Origin: Henriciella pelagia
GTDB taxonomy: Bacteria; Pseudomonadota; Alphaproteobacteria; Caulobacterales; Hyphomonadaceae
Direction: 5' to 3'
NCBI RefSeq assembly: GCF_002088945.1
Contig: NZ_NCSU01000007.1
Coordinates: 806,001-870,000 of the forward strand
DNA: 64,000 nucleotides
A model generated the notes under the pieces. That model worked only from the letters and a program-made list of their open reading frames with translations, ran no database searches and was not told the DNA's origin. The position numbers and the translations under genes were made by a program. Within the stretch, counting starts at the first letter, position 1; the number at the start of each line of letters is the position of its first letter. Positions 27,220 to 35,324 of this stretch are shown piece by piece.

Positions 27220-27245
27220 GACGCCCTGCCCATCGGTGGGGCGTC
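27220..27245. terminator. Bidirectional hairpin between convergent genes
   Basis: GACGCCC at 27220-27226 pairs with GGGCGTC ending at 27245, between the RcnB-like gene and the convergent lipoprotein gene. A short TT follows on the plus strand. It is placed to end transcription from both sides. Confidence 0.5.
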
Positions 27246-27258
27246 TTGCCTGCCCGGT

Positions 27259-27762
27259 CTATTCCTCGTCGATGACCGGGAAGATGCGCTCCAGCAGACC
27301 GTCGCACTCTGCCGCTGTCAGCTGCGTGTCCAGCCCGTCCGGCGCGGCCACATCAGGCGTGAGCGTCCACATCACCCGGCCGGACTGCGTGTCGCCGTCG
27401 ACTTCCGTCACATGGTCGAAGGTGACCTCGTCACCCTCGCCCTGGACGCCATTGGTCAGCTGCGTGTCGAAGCTCGCAAAATAGCCCGCCGCTTCCTGAT
27501 GGATGCTGCCATAATTGGAGCCGCTGACGATGCCATTGTCGGCGACCGTGATCTCGAGGCCTTCAGTCACATTCTCATCGTCCCGGAAGTAACAATACTG
27601 GCCGGCCGCAAGCGGATTGGGCGGCGCAGCTTCGGCCGTCTCCGGCGTAGAGGTTTCGCCAGACGTCTCCCTGGGCGCTTCGGGCGTGGTATTGTCGGTG
27701 TCGTCGCTATTGCCACAGGCAACGAGCGCCAGGCTCGCAACCGCAAGAAAGATGAGGCGCAT
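27259..27762 (-). CDS. Hypothetical lipoprotein
   Basis: The start at 27762 (MRLIFLAVASLALVAC) has a GGGAG ribosome site and gives a textbook lipoprotein signal; the upstream 11 codons of open frame spoil it. The product is 167 aa. After a Thr/Glu-rich linker of about 30 residues comes a folded part beginning AAGQYCYFRDDENVTEGLEI. No family is recognised. Confidence 0.7.
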   Translation of the reverse strand: MRLIFLAVASLALVACGNSDDTDNTTPEAPRETSGETSTPETAEAAPPNPLAAGQYCYFRDDENVTEGLEITVADNGIVSGSNYGSIHQEAAGYFASFDTQLTNGVQGEGDEVTFDHVTEVDGDTQSGRVMWTLTPDVAAPDGLDTQLTAAECDGLLERIFPVIDEE

Positions 27763-27795
27763 CTTGGAATCTCCCGAATAACCTGACCGGTTCAT

Positions 27796-28142
27796 TACCA
27801 GAGTTTCACTTCAACGCGAAGGAAGCAAGAAGTTTCAACGACATAACCCGTTAACGCACCTGTCCGCGAATTCAGCTGAATCCCACTGTTCAAAGACCGT
27901 GCGGCGCACTATCTCTTGGGGCTGCACAAGGGCTGCGGCGTTCGAGGACGCTAGTTGTCCGCCGACCTTAAGTTCCGTCAGGGAGCTGGCGCTGGGACTG
28001 GCCGTGGCCTATCCTATCTGGCACCCACCTATTTATTAGGTCGACGGGACACGAAAGCTAAGACGGCGCCTGCGGTTCTTGTGCTCTATCTTTGCGCCGC
28101 GCTTGACTTTGCGCCGCGTCTGGACGAACGGCGACAGCGCTG
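27796..28142. other. Gene-free stretch upstream of DMT transporter gene
   Basis: About 350 bases without a convincing gene. Short frames here are not supported by ribosome sites or protein similarity. It must contain the promoters of the divergent lipoprotein and transporter genes, but I see no operator or RNA structure that I can name. Confidence 0.5.
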
Positions 28143-28997
28143 ATGTCCGAAAGCTTCCTTCCTGTTGCCCTTTGCCTGTTTTCCGCGATCACGGTTGCGG
28201 TAGCGAATTTTGCCGTGAAACGCGGCGGCGACGTGCTCAGCGCGCGCATGGTCCTGTCGATCACCTCGGCGCTCTGCGTCCTGCCATTCGCCTTCATCGT
28301 TCCGTTGCCTGAGGCAGCGCTCTGGCCACCCATCGCGATCGCCATTGGAGCGCACTGGATTTACCAGGTCTTCATGGTGCGGGCGCTGCACCGCGGTGAC
28401 CTTTCCCTGGTCTTTCCGGTGATGCGAGGTCTTGCCCCGCTGATGACAGCGATCATCGCCGTCTTCGCGCTGAATGAGTATCCCGGCATGTTGGGCTGGC
28501 TCGGCCTTCTGCTGGCTTCGCTTGCCCTGCTGGTCTTCGCGCTGCCGCAGGGCGAGGATCTTGGCAAGAAGAAGCTCAACCAGTCCGCCCTCATCTGGGC
28601 CGGGCTCACGGCAATCGGCATCGGTCTCTATTCCGTCACCGATGCTTACGGGGTTCGCGTTGCCGAGAACCGCTTTACCTTCATCGTCTGGCTCTTCCTG
28701 CTCGACTGGCTGGGCACCACTGCCGTCACGGTCTGGACCCGGCGGGGCCAGCTCATCGCGCGCCTTCGCCCGCAACTCGTTGGCGGGATCGTCGGCGGGG
28801 TGTCGAGCGTCTTCTCCTATGGCGCCGCGCTCCTGGCGTTCTCGATGACACAGGCGGCCACTGTGACAGCCATCCGTGAGACATCGGTCGTGTTTGGTGC
28901 CATTCTCGGTGCGGTGTTCCTAAAGGAAGGCCTTGGCAAACGGCGCATCGCGGCCGCCATCCTTCTCGCTGCAGGCCTGCTGATGCTGGAAGCGTAA
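28143..28997 (+). CDS. EamA/DMT superfamily transporter
   Basis: The protein is 284 aa with ten predicted membrane helices in two EamA repeats. The first repeat ends with FPVMRGLAPLMTAIIAVFALNEYPG, and the second with AATVTAIRETSVVFGAILGAVFLKEGLG, the paired signature of drug/metabolite exporters. Substrate unknown. Confidence 0.88.
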   Translation: MSESFLPVALCLFSAITVAVANFAVKRGGDVLSARMVLSITSALCVLPFAFIVPLPEAALWPPIAIAIGAHWIYQVFMVRALHRGDLSLVFPVMRGLAPLMTAIIAVFALNEYPGMLGWLGLLLASLALLVFALPQGEDLGKKKLNQSALIWAGLTAIGIGLYSVTDAYGVRVAENRFTFIVWLFLLDWLGTTAVTVWTRRGQLIARLRPQLVGGIVGGVSSVFSYGAALLAFSMTQAATVTAIRETSVVFGAILGAVFLKEGLGKRRIAAAILLAAGLLMLEA

Positions 28998-29037
28998 GTT
29001 TAATCCTCCCTTCGGATATCCCGGTTAAAAGGACGCA

Positions 29038-30492
29038 ATGAAATTCACCCGCCACCTAGCCGGCTACCTGCCTGTAAACCTTGCCACAGCGCTTGCCTCA
29101 TTTGGCGGGGTATACGCGTTCAGCCGTCTGCTCGGCGCTGATGAATACGGACGTTACGCGCTGATGTTCTCGGTCATGGCGCTCATCCATACAGCTTCGC
29201 TGGCGGCGGCGGAGTCGGCAGCCTACCGGTTCACCGCTTCGGCACGCGCAAAGGGTGACCTCGCCGATCATTTCGCGACCATTCGCGGTCTCCTCCTGCG
29301 CTCCCTCGGTGTGGCGGCGCTGATGATGCTGGTTGTTGCGATCCTGCTTCGCGACATGCCGGACTATCTCGCAATCGTGCCGTGGATTGCTGTCCTCCTG
29401 CCACTCGGCACGGCGATACAGACCGCGCTGGAAGCCCACAGGGCAAGCCATCAGGTGCGCCGCTATGCGATCATTGCGACAAGCAAGCTGCTCGGCGGGT
29501 TCGTGGTCGGCGTTCTTGTTGCCTGGAAGACGGATGCCGGCGCTGCCGCCCCATTTATCGGACTCGCTGCGGCGTCGGGCGTACTGTTCCTGTCAGAAGC
29601 ATCCTGGCTGTGGGGGCAGGGCAAGGGCGGGGAAAGCGATGCCGCCCGCCGCAAGACCTATCTGGGCTATGGCCTGCCCATCGCGGCGGCCCTCTGCCTC
29701 GACCTTCTCCTGTCGGCAGCCGACCGCATCCTGATCGCCATCTTCATGGGGGAAGCCTCGGTGGGCGAATATGCAGCGGGCTATGGCGTGGCGGACAAGA
29801 CCGTTCTCCTCATTTGCGCCTGGGCCGCCATGGCAGGCTCCCCCCTTGTGATGAGCGCCTATGAAGACGCGGGTCCAGACGCCGCCGCGCGCGAGGCGGG
29901 CGGCCTCATCCGGATCATTCTCCTGGTCGGCCTTCCGGCCGCCACCGGTCTCGCCCTTGTTGCGGCGCCGCTGGCAGAGGCGATGATCGGCGAGGAGCTT
30001 CGTGCCGGCGCGATCCGCATTATTCCGTGGATCGCCTTTTCGGGCCTGCTGAACGGCCTGCTGATCCACTATTATTCGGAAGCGTTCCAGCTGGCCAGGA
30101 AGACAGGCGAGCGGGCGCTCCTGATGAGTGTCCCCGTCATCGTCAACATCCTGGCGAACCTCATTCTCATCCCGCTATTCGGACTGCTGGGCGCTGTCGG
30201 TGCCACGATCGGTAGCTATCTTGTCGGAATCACACTGCTGAGCTCGTTTGGCCGCAAATACATCGCCCTGCCATTTCCGCTTTTCGACTTTGCGAAGATT
30301 GGGCTCGCCTGCCTTGCCATGTGGCCAGCCGTGCAGCTCGTACCCGACCTCGGCAGCTGGGCCGAACTGTTCGCCAAGGCGATTGTTGGCGGCGTGACCT
30401 ATGCTGTGGTCGCCTTTGTCATCGATGCTGGCGGCGCGCGGACATTCGTGCAAGACAGTCGCGCGGCATCCAGACAGCCCGAAATTTCGTAG
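29038..30492 (+). CDS. Polysaccharide biosynthesis protein / Wzx-type oligosaccharide flippase
   Basis: The protein is 484 aa with about 12-14 membrane helices of the MOP superfamily. The N-terminus is FTRHLAGYLPVNLATALASFGGVYAFSRLLGADEYGRYAL, the typical flippase opening with the F-x-R-L-L-G-x-x-x-Y-G motif. Such proteins move lipid-linked sugars across the inner membrane. It lies 40 bases after the DMT transporter gene and just before yciB. Confidence 0.87.
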   Translation: MKFTRHLAGYLPVNLATALASFGGVYAFSRLLGADEYGRYALMFSVMALIHTASLAAAESAAYRFTASARAKGDLADHFATIRGLLLRSLGVAALMMLVVAILLRDMPDYLAIVPWIAVLLPLGTAIQTALEAHRASHQVRRYAIIATSKLLGGFVVGVLVAWKTDAGAAAPFIGLAAASGVLFLSEASWLWGQGKGGESDAARRKTYLGYGLPIAAALCLDLLLSAADRILIAIFMGEASVGEYAAGYGVADKTVLLICAWAAMAGSPLVMSAYEDAGPDAAAREAGGLIRIILLVGLPAATGLALVAAPLAEAMIGEELRAGAIRIIPWIAFSGLLNGLLIHYYSEAFQLARKTGERALLMSVPVIVNILANLILIPLFGLLGAVGATIGSYLVGITLLSSFGRKYIALPFPLFDFAKIGLACLAMWPAVQLVPDLGSWAELFAKAIVGGVTYAVVAFVIDAGGARTFVQDSRAASRQPEIS

Positions 30493-30499
30493 GACAGGC

Positions 30500-31216
30500 A
30501 TGAACGAACAGAAAAGCGATATCGGCACCGCCGCTGACAAGGCCAATCAGATCTGGGGCGATCTCGTCCCCGTCATCGGCTTTGTGTTGGTCTATAATCT
30601 GCTGCGCATCGTCAATATCGATACGGCCTGGATCAACAAGGACACTGCGCTCTACTGGGCAACGGGCGTACTCATCGTTCTGACGCTTGGCGTCATCACC
30701 ATGAAGCTGAAGAACAGGGAAAAGATCCCGCCCTTTCTGATCGTCAGCACCGTGATCGTCGGCGGCTTCGGCCTGCTCGGCATCCTGCTGCAGGAAAAGT
30801 CCTTCATCTACATCAAGCCGACTATCCAGAACCTGTTCCTGGCGACGATCATCTTTGGCAGCATGGCGATCGGCCAGAATGTCTGGCGGGTGATGTTCAA
30901 GTCGGTTTTTGCGCTGCCCGGTCATGCCTGGAACCAGCTTGCCATACGCTGGGGGCTGTTCTTCGTGGCGATGGCGGTGTGGAACGAGTTTCTCTGGCGC
31001 ACCTATGCGCCGGGCTTTGAAGAGCCGCTCAGATTTGCCGGCCTCACCATCGCACCGGCGGGCAGCTATGAATTCCTTGGGCTCACCTTTGGGGACAGGA
31101 ATGCTGAGGATGTCTGGGCGAACTGGAAGCTCGGCAACATGGTGATCACCTTCATATTCGGCGCGGCCAACGTGCCGTATACGCTGAAGCACCTTCAGGA
31201 TGAGCCCCGGAACTAG
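30500..31216 (+). CDS. yciB: Inner membrane-spanning protein YciB / IspZ (intracellular septation A family)
   Basis: The protein is 238 aa from ATG 30500, which has AGGACAGG directly upstream; the open frame before it overlaps the flippase gene. Five or six membrane helices include the family motif PTIQNLFLATIIFGSMAIGQN, and WGLFFVAMAVWNEFLWRTY follows. YciB is involved in cell division and envelope assembly. The insertion between the last two helices makes it longer than the 180-200 aa norm. Confidence 0.88.
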   Translation: MNEQKSDIGTAADKANQIWGDLVPVIGFVLVYNLLRIVNIDTAWINKDTALYWATGVLIVLTLGVITMKLKNREKIPPFLIVSTVIVGGFGLLGILLQEKSFIYIKPTIQNLFLATIIFGSMAIGQNVWRVMFKSVFALPGHAWNQLAIRWGLFFVAMAVWNEFLWRTYAPGFEEPLRFAGLTIAPAGSYEFLGLTFGDRNAEDVWANWKLGNMVITFIFGAANVPYTLKHLQDEPRN

Positions 31217-31752
31217 GTGGTGAGCGTCTCCGTGCCCGGCGGGTTTGCGAAGGGCGCGAAATCGGACTGCCCGCGCGTTTCGGCAAAATGGGTGAGGGCC
31301 CAGACGACGGTCGGAAAGGCAAGTTGCGACCAGGGGATATCCTTCCAGGCGACAAGCTTCGTTTCGAGGCTTTCCGGGCCGGGCCTGATATCTGACATCA
31401 GGTTTGCACGGAACATGACCTGCACCTGGCCGATGCGAGGGACCGAATAGACTGCCAGCACACGGTCAATCTCGATATCGGCGCAGGCCTCTTCGCGCGC
31501 TTCGCGCATCGCCGCCTGTTCGACCGTTTCGCCAAGCTCCATATAGCCGGCAGGAAGGGTCCAGAAGCCACGCCTTGGTTCAATGGCGCGCTTGCAGAGA
31601 AGGATCTGGTCATCCTTGCAAACCACGGCTCCGGCGACGATCCGCGGGTTCTGGTAGTCGATGAAGCCACATGTTCCGCACACGCGCCTTTCCCGGTCGT
31701 CGCCCTCTGGGACGGCAAAGGAGAAGTTTTCTTCCATATCGGGTGTCATCAT
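31213..31752 (-). CDS. NUDIX hydrolase with N-terminal zinc-ribbon remnant
   Basis: The protein is 179 aa. The Nudix box G-x5-E-x7-R-E-x-x-E-E is complete (GYMELGETVEQAAMREAREE). The N-terminal CGTCGFIDYQNPRIVAG block resembles the zinc-ribbon/linker of ADP-ribose and NADH pyrophosphatase-like Nudix enzymes. Its stop overlaps that of yciB by 4 bases. Confidence 0.92.
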   Translation of the reverse strand: MMTPDMEENFSFAVPEGDDRERRVCGTCGFIDYQNPRIVAGAVVCKDDQILLCKRAIEPRRGFWTLPAGYMELGETVEQAAMREAREEACADIEIDRVLAVYSVPRIGQVQVMFRANLMSDIRPGPESLETKLVAWKDIPWSQLAFPTVVWALTHFAETRGQSDFAPFANPPGTETLTT

Positions 31753-31832
31753 CCTGTAATTGTCTCGCTTTATGGGAGAAACCCATTGATCCGCACACGG
31801 TTCGAACCCAAACTGACGCGAGGTAGAAAAAT

Positions 31833-32522
31833 ATGTCTAGCAGCGACGAGGGTAAGAGCGATATGGCGGCCGAACAAGCAGATACGAGTTTTGATCTGAA
31901 GGCCTCGCCAAGTCACTTGCTGCACCGCGCACAACAGGCAGCGGTCAACCTTTCATCGGCGACACTCGCTGAAAAAGGGCTCACGCTTCGTCAGTTTGCG
32001 GTGCTTGCTGCCCTCGCCCGCGAAGAAGGGCAAAGCCAGGCGCGCCTTGTCGAAGAGACCGGCATTGACCGCTCAACCCTGGCCGAGATGGTCCGCCGCA
32101 TGGAGGCCTCGGGTCACATCAAGCGTGTCACCTCGAAGGAGGATGCGCGTGCCAAGGCCGTTTCGCTTCTGGCAAAGGGGCGCAAGGCCTATGAGGCCGC
32201 GCTGCCCGGCGTCGAAGCTGCCGACAGGGAGCTGCTCGACATGATCCGCTCCAACCGGCGCACGGGCTTCCTGGAGTCGCTGGCCAAGATCGGCGGCCCG
32301 GAAGACGACGAACCGGTCATCGAGGCTGAGCCGGAAGAAGCGCCTGCACCGGCTGTATCCGAAGTGACAGCACCCAAGGCCAAGTCGAAGAAGACCAAGG
32401 CCAAACCTGCCAAGGCCGAGGACGAAAAGCCTGCCAAAAGTGCGAAGGCGTCCAAGAAGGCTGCCAAAGCAGACAAGAAGTCTTCCAAGTCTGACAAGAA
32501 GAAAAAGAAAAAGAAGAAGTAG
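31833..32522 (+). CDS. MarR family transcriptional regulator with histone H1-like Lys/Ala tail
   Basis: The protein is 229 aa. Residues about 25-150 form a MarR domain: LTLRQFAVLAALAREEGQSQ, winged helix with QARLVEETGIDRSTLAEMVRRMEASG and the DARAKAV wing. From about residue 165 the chain becomes a disordered tail of AKSKKTKAKPAKAE-type units ending in eight consecutive Lys. The tail is absent in ordinary MarR proteins and is similar in composition to bacterial H1-like DNA-binding proteins. GAGGT precedes ATG 31833. Confidence 0.85.
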   Translation: MSSSDEGKSDMAAEQADTSFDLKASPSHLLHRAQQAAVNLSSATLAEKGLTLRQFAVLAALAREEGQSQARLVEETGIDRSTLAEMVRRMEASGHIKRVTSKEDARAKAVSLLAKGRKAYEAALPGVEAADRELLDMIRSNRRTGFLESLAKIGGPEDDEPVIEAEPEEAPAPAVSEVTAPKAKSKKTKAKPAKAEDEKPAKSAKASKKAAKADKKSSKSDKKKKKKKK

Positions 32523-32527
32523 GGGCT

Positions 32528-33049
32528 TCAGCCCTCAAGCGCTTCGGAGACCTGTTTGCGCCGTTCCGCGTCGAGCGGTCCGCGAACATGCAGGATGATC
32601 TTGCCGTCCGGACTGATCACGAAGGTTTCGGGTACACCCGTCAGGCCAAATTCCAGCCCGCCCTGGCCTGAGGCGTCGACGCCGATCTTCTCGAACGGAT
32701 TGCCAAGCTCTCCGAGGAAGCCGAGCGTGTCTTCCGTCCGGTCCTTATAGGCAAGGCCATACACCTGGCCCGGATGGCTCTCGGCAAGTGCCGTGACGTC
32801 CGGATGCTCGGCCCGGCACGGCGCGCACCAGCTGGCGAAGAGGTTGACCATGACCGGCTTGTCCACCGGCGGCGGGGCGAAGCTGATCGTCTGGCTTTCG
32901 TCGCTCAGCAGCGGGAAGACCGTGGCCGGCGCAATGCGGTCGGCCTTGGCGGTGAAGCTGTCCTCGGCCGGGCGCATCAGCTGGATAGCGCCAAGCGTGC
33001 CGAGCCCGACCAGCGCCGCGAGCGGCAGGATGGCCTGCCAGCGTTTCAT
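32528..33049 (-). CDS. ccmG: Thiol:disulfide interchange protein CcmG/DsbE
   Basis: The protein is 173 aa. An N-terminal membrane anchor (WQAILPLAALVGLGTLGAIQLM) is followed by a periplasmic thioredoxin fold with the active site SWCAPCRAEHP and the family-specific GVPETFVISPDG loop. CcmG keeps apocytochrome c cysteines reduced for haem attachment. It is the last gene of the ccmABCDG operon and its start overlaps the ccmD stop (ATGA). Confidence 0.95.
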   Translation of the reverse strand: MKRWQAILPLAALVGLGTLGAIQLMRPAEDSFTAKADRIAPATVFPLLSDESQTISFAPPPVDKPVMVNLFASWCAPCRAEHPDVTALAESHPGQVYGLAYKDRTEDTLGFLGELGNPFEKIGVDASGQGGLEFGLTGVPETFVISPDGKIILHVRGPLDAERRKQVSEALEG

Positions 33050-33198
33050 TCGGCTTTCTCCGCGCGCAGTTTCTCAAGCTTCGCCTTGGACGCCCTGGCC
33101 CGCAGGCTGGCATAGATCAGGAGCAGGACCGGCACGGCGAGGCCGATGGCATAGATCGTCCAGATGAAAGCGGCATTGTCGTCAAAAGTCGGCAGCAT
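33046..33198 (-). CDS. ccmD: Haem exporter protein CcmD
   Basis: A 50-aa frame from ATG 33198: MLPTFDDNAAFIWTIYAIGL, one membrane helix, then a basic C-terminal helix (SLRARASKAKLEKLRAEKAE). This is the standard CcmD layout, and the position between ccmC and ccmG is diagnostic. CcmD helps release haem-loaded CcmE from the CcmABC complex. Confidence 0.92.
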   Translation of the reverse strand: MLPTFDDNAAFIWTIYAIGLAVPVLLLIYASLRARASKAKLEKLRAEKAE

Positions 33199-33202
33199 CG
33201 TC

Positions 33203-33934
33203 TCAGGCCCCCGCCAGTTTGCGGGCGATCAGTACATCGCTTCGCCGCTGCCAGACTTCGGCGCGCATCAGCACCATGGTGAGACCGGCAAAGAAGATCA
33301 TGTGACCAAGGGCGCCAAGCAGCAGCGGCGTCAGATAGACCGCCGGCATGGCCGGACCATCGGCGCGAAGCACGCTCGGCCCCTGATGGATGGACGCCCA
33401 GATATCGACCGAGAACTTGATCAGCGGCACGTTTACTGCGCCAACCATGGCAAGGATAGCACCCGCGCGCGCTGCCTTCTGGCGCGTCTCCATGGCGGCA
33501 CGCAGCGCCATATAGCCAAGGAAGAGAAAGAACATGACAAGGACCGACATCATCCGCGCATCGTCCCAGAGCCACCAGGTGCCCCAGGTCGGCTTGCCCC
33601 AGATCGAGCCGGTCGCCAGGCACATCGCCGTATAACCAGCGCCAAGCGGCGCGATGGATTTCGCGGCCATGTCGGCAAGCTCATGCCGCCAGACGAACCA
33701 GACGAAGCTGGCAAGGGCGAGGCCAAGATAGCTGCCCATGGCGAGCCAGGCAGATGGCACATGGATGAACAGGGCGCGCATGATGTCGCCGCCCTGATAG
33801 TCATCCTGTGGAACCACCCAGAGCCCTTGCCAGACGCTATACGCAATCAGCAGCGCACCGACGCCGAGGCAGGCCGGCGCGAGCCACTTTGAAAGCGCCA
33901 TGAAGCGGTGCGGATTGGCGAAGGCTGAAATCAT
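33203..33934 (-). CDS. ccmC: Haem exporter protein CcmC
   Basis: The protein is 243 aa with six membrane helices and the Trp-rich haem-handling loop (WGKPTWGTWWLWDDAR). The flanking His residues in FIHVPSAW and SIHQGPS fit the axial ligands of the family. CcmC loads haem onto CcmE. It starts 20 bases after ccmB ends. Confidence 0.96.
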   Translation of the reverse strand: MISAFANPHRFMALSKWLAPACLGVGALLIAYSVWQGLWVVPQDDYQGGDIMRALFIHVPSAWLAMGSYLGLALASFVWFVWRHELADMAAKSIAPLGAGYTAMCLATGSIWGKPTWGTWWLWDDARMMSVLVMFFLFLGYMALRAAMETRQKAARAGAILAMVGAVNVPLIKFSVDIWASIHQGPSVLRADGPAMPAVYLTPLLLGALGHMIFFAGLTMVLMRAEVWQRRSDVLIARKLAGA

Positions 33935-33954
33935 GGGACCTTGATACTCGCGGG

Positions 33955-34617
33955 TCAGTCTACAGCCAAGCGCAAGGCCGCAGATGCGCCAATTGGTGCC
34001 ACCGCCAGCGCGAACAGGGTCGAGGCGGAAAGAAAGAGGATGTTCGGGCCTTCAAGACCGGTCTGGACAGACAGGGCGCCGAAGATGGCTGTCGGGATAA
34101 AGAGGGGCAGGGCGAGGAGCGCAATGAGCAGGCCGCCGCGCGGAACGCTGGCGGCGAGCGCGCCCGCCACGCCGCCCCAGAGGAAGAAGGCAAGTCCGCC
34201 AAGTCCATAGGCCAGCATGGCTGGGACAAGCTGGCCTGCCGGGACTTGCAGCGTGATGCCGATGACCGGTGTCAGCACGACAAGCGGCAGGCCGGAGATG
34301 AGCCAGTGCGCGAGGATCTTGGCGGAGGCAATCAGGAAGAGCGGTGTCTCATCCTGCGCCCAGAGTTCAAGCGTGCCGTCTTCGAGGTCGGCCTGGAAGA
34401 GCCTTTCCATGGACACAAGCGAGGCCAGTGCCAGCGCCACCCAGAGCACGCCGGTGCCAATCGCCGCAAGCTGGCTTGCTTCAGAGCCGATGGTGAAGGG
34501 AACCAGCATTGCCGCGCCTGCAAAGAAGCCGATCGGCAGCAGCGCGCCGGCGCCGCCTGCCCATGCTTCGCCAATCGCCTGCCGGAAAGCGGCGCGGATG
34601 GGGGAGGGGCTATTCAC
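33955..34617 (-). CDS. ccmB: Haem exporter protein CcmB
   Basis: I place the start at GTG 34617, overlapping the ccmA stop (GTGA), giving 220 aa, which is the usual CcmB length. The open frame further upstream overlaps ccmA and is Arg-rich. Six membrane helices are visible, with the family segment ERLFQADLEDGTLELW after the second helix. It is the permease half of the CcmAB ABC transporter. Confidence 0.94.
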   Translation of the reverse strand: MNSPSPIRAAFRQAIGEAWAGGAGALLPIGFFAGAAMLVPFTIGSEASQLAAIGTGVLWVALALASLVSMERLFQADLEDGTLELWAQDETPLFLIASAKILAHWLISGLPLVVLTPVIGITLQVPAGQLVPAMLAYGLGGLAFFLWGGVAGALAASVPRGGLLIALLALPLFIPTAIFGALSVQTGLEGPNILFLSASTLFALAVAPIGASAALRLAVD

Positions 34618-35189
34618 AATGTCAGCTCCCGGCTCGCTTCGAACGGTGCATCGCCGTGCAGCGCTGCGATGACGCCGCCTCCGGACTGGCAATGATCATC
34701 GATCATCCGCGTCAGCATGGCTCGGCCGTCGCTGTCGAGTGCAGTGAACGGCTCGTCCAGAAGCCAGATCGGCCGGTCGACCAGCAGGAGCCGCCCAAGC
34801 GCCGTGCGCCGCTTCTGGCCTGCCGACAGCAGGCGCCCGGCCACATCCATCGGTCTCGCCAGTCCCATCTGGCTGGCAATGGCTTCCGGGTCGGCATCGC
34901 TTCCCCAGGCGCGTGCCCAGTGCGAGAGGTGCTGTCTCGGCGTTTCATGCGACTTGATGCCATTGCGATGGCCGAGCCAGTGATGCGTGCCCGCTGTCTC
35001 CACCGTGCCCGCATCAGGCCGGGTCAGGCCCGCAAGGATGCGCAGCAGTGTCGATTTGCCTGAGCCGTTCGGCCCGCGCAGGACGAGTTTCTCATTGAAG
35101 CCGAGCGACACATCCAGCGCTGAAAACAGGACCCGTTCGCCGCGGATCGCACCGAGCCCGGTGGCCGTGATGAGGGCATTCGAACTCAA
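34614..35189 (-). CDS. ccmA: Cytochrome c biogenesis ATP-binding protein CcmA
   Basis: The protein is 191 aa. Walker A GPNGSGKST, a signature variant LLSAGQKRR (SAGQ in place of SGGQ, usual for CcmA) and Walker B WLLDEPFTALD are present. It is the first gene of the ccmABCDG run, divergent from acnA, and powers release of haem-bound CcmE. Confidence 0.95.
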   Translation of the reverse strand: MSSNALITATGLGAIRGERVLFSALDVSLGFNEKLVLRGPNGSGKSTLLRILAGLTRPDAGTVETAGTHHWLGHRNGIKSHETPRQHLSHWARAWGSDADPEAIASQMGLARPMDVAGRLLSAGQKRRTALGRLLLVDRPIWLLDEPFTALDSDGRAMLTRMIDDHCQSGGGVIAALHGDAPFEASRELTL

Positions 35190-35324
35190 TGCGTTTCACT
35201 CACCAAAAGTGTCGCGCCCGGCTGCGATTGCACACTGGCGAGTTGGCCTGTATGACGCAGGCAATAACAGGCTGCGCCTGCCGGCGCGCCAGAACCGTTC
35301 TTGCAAGAAGAGGTCATTCGACTG

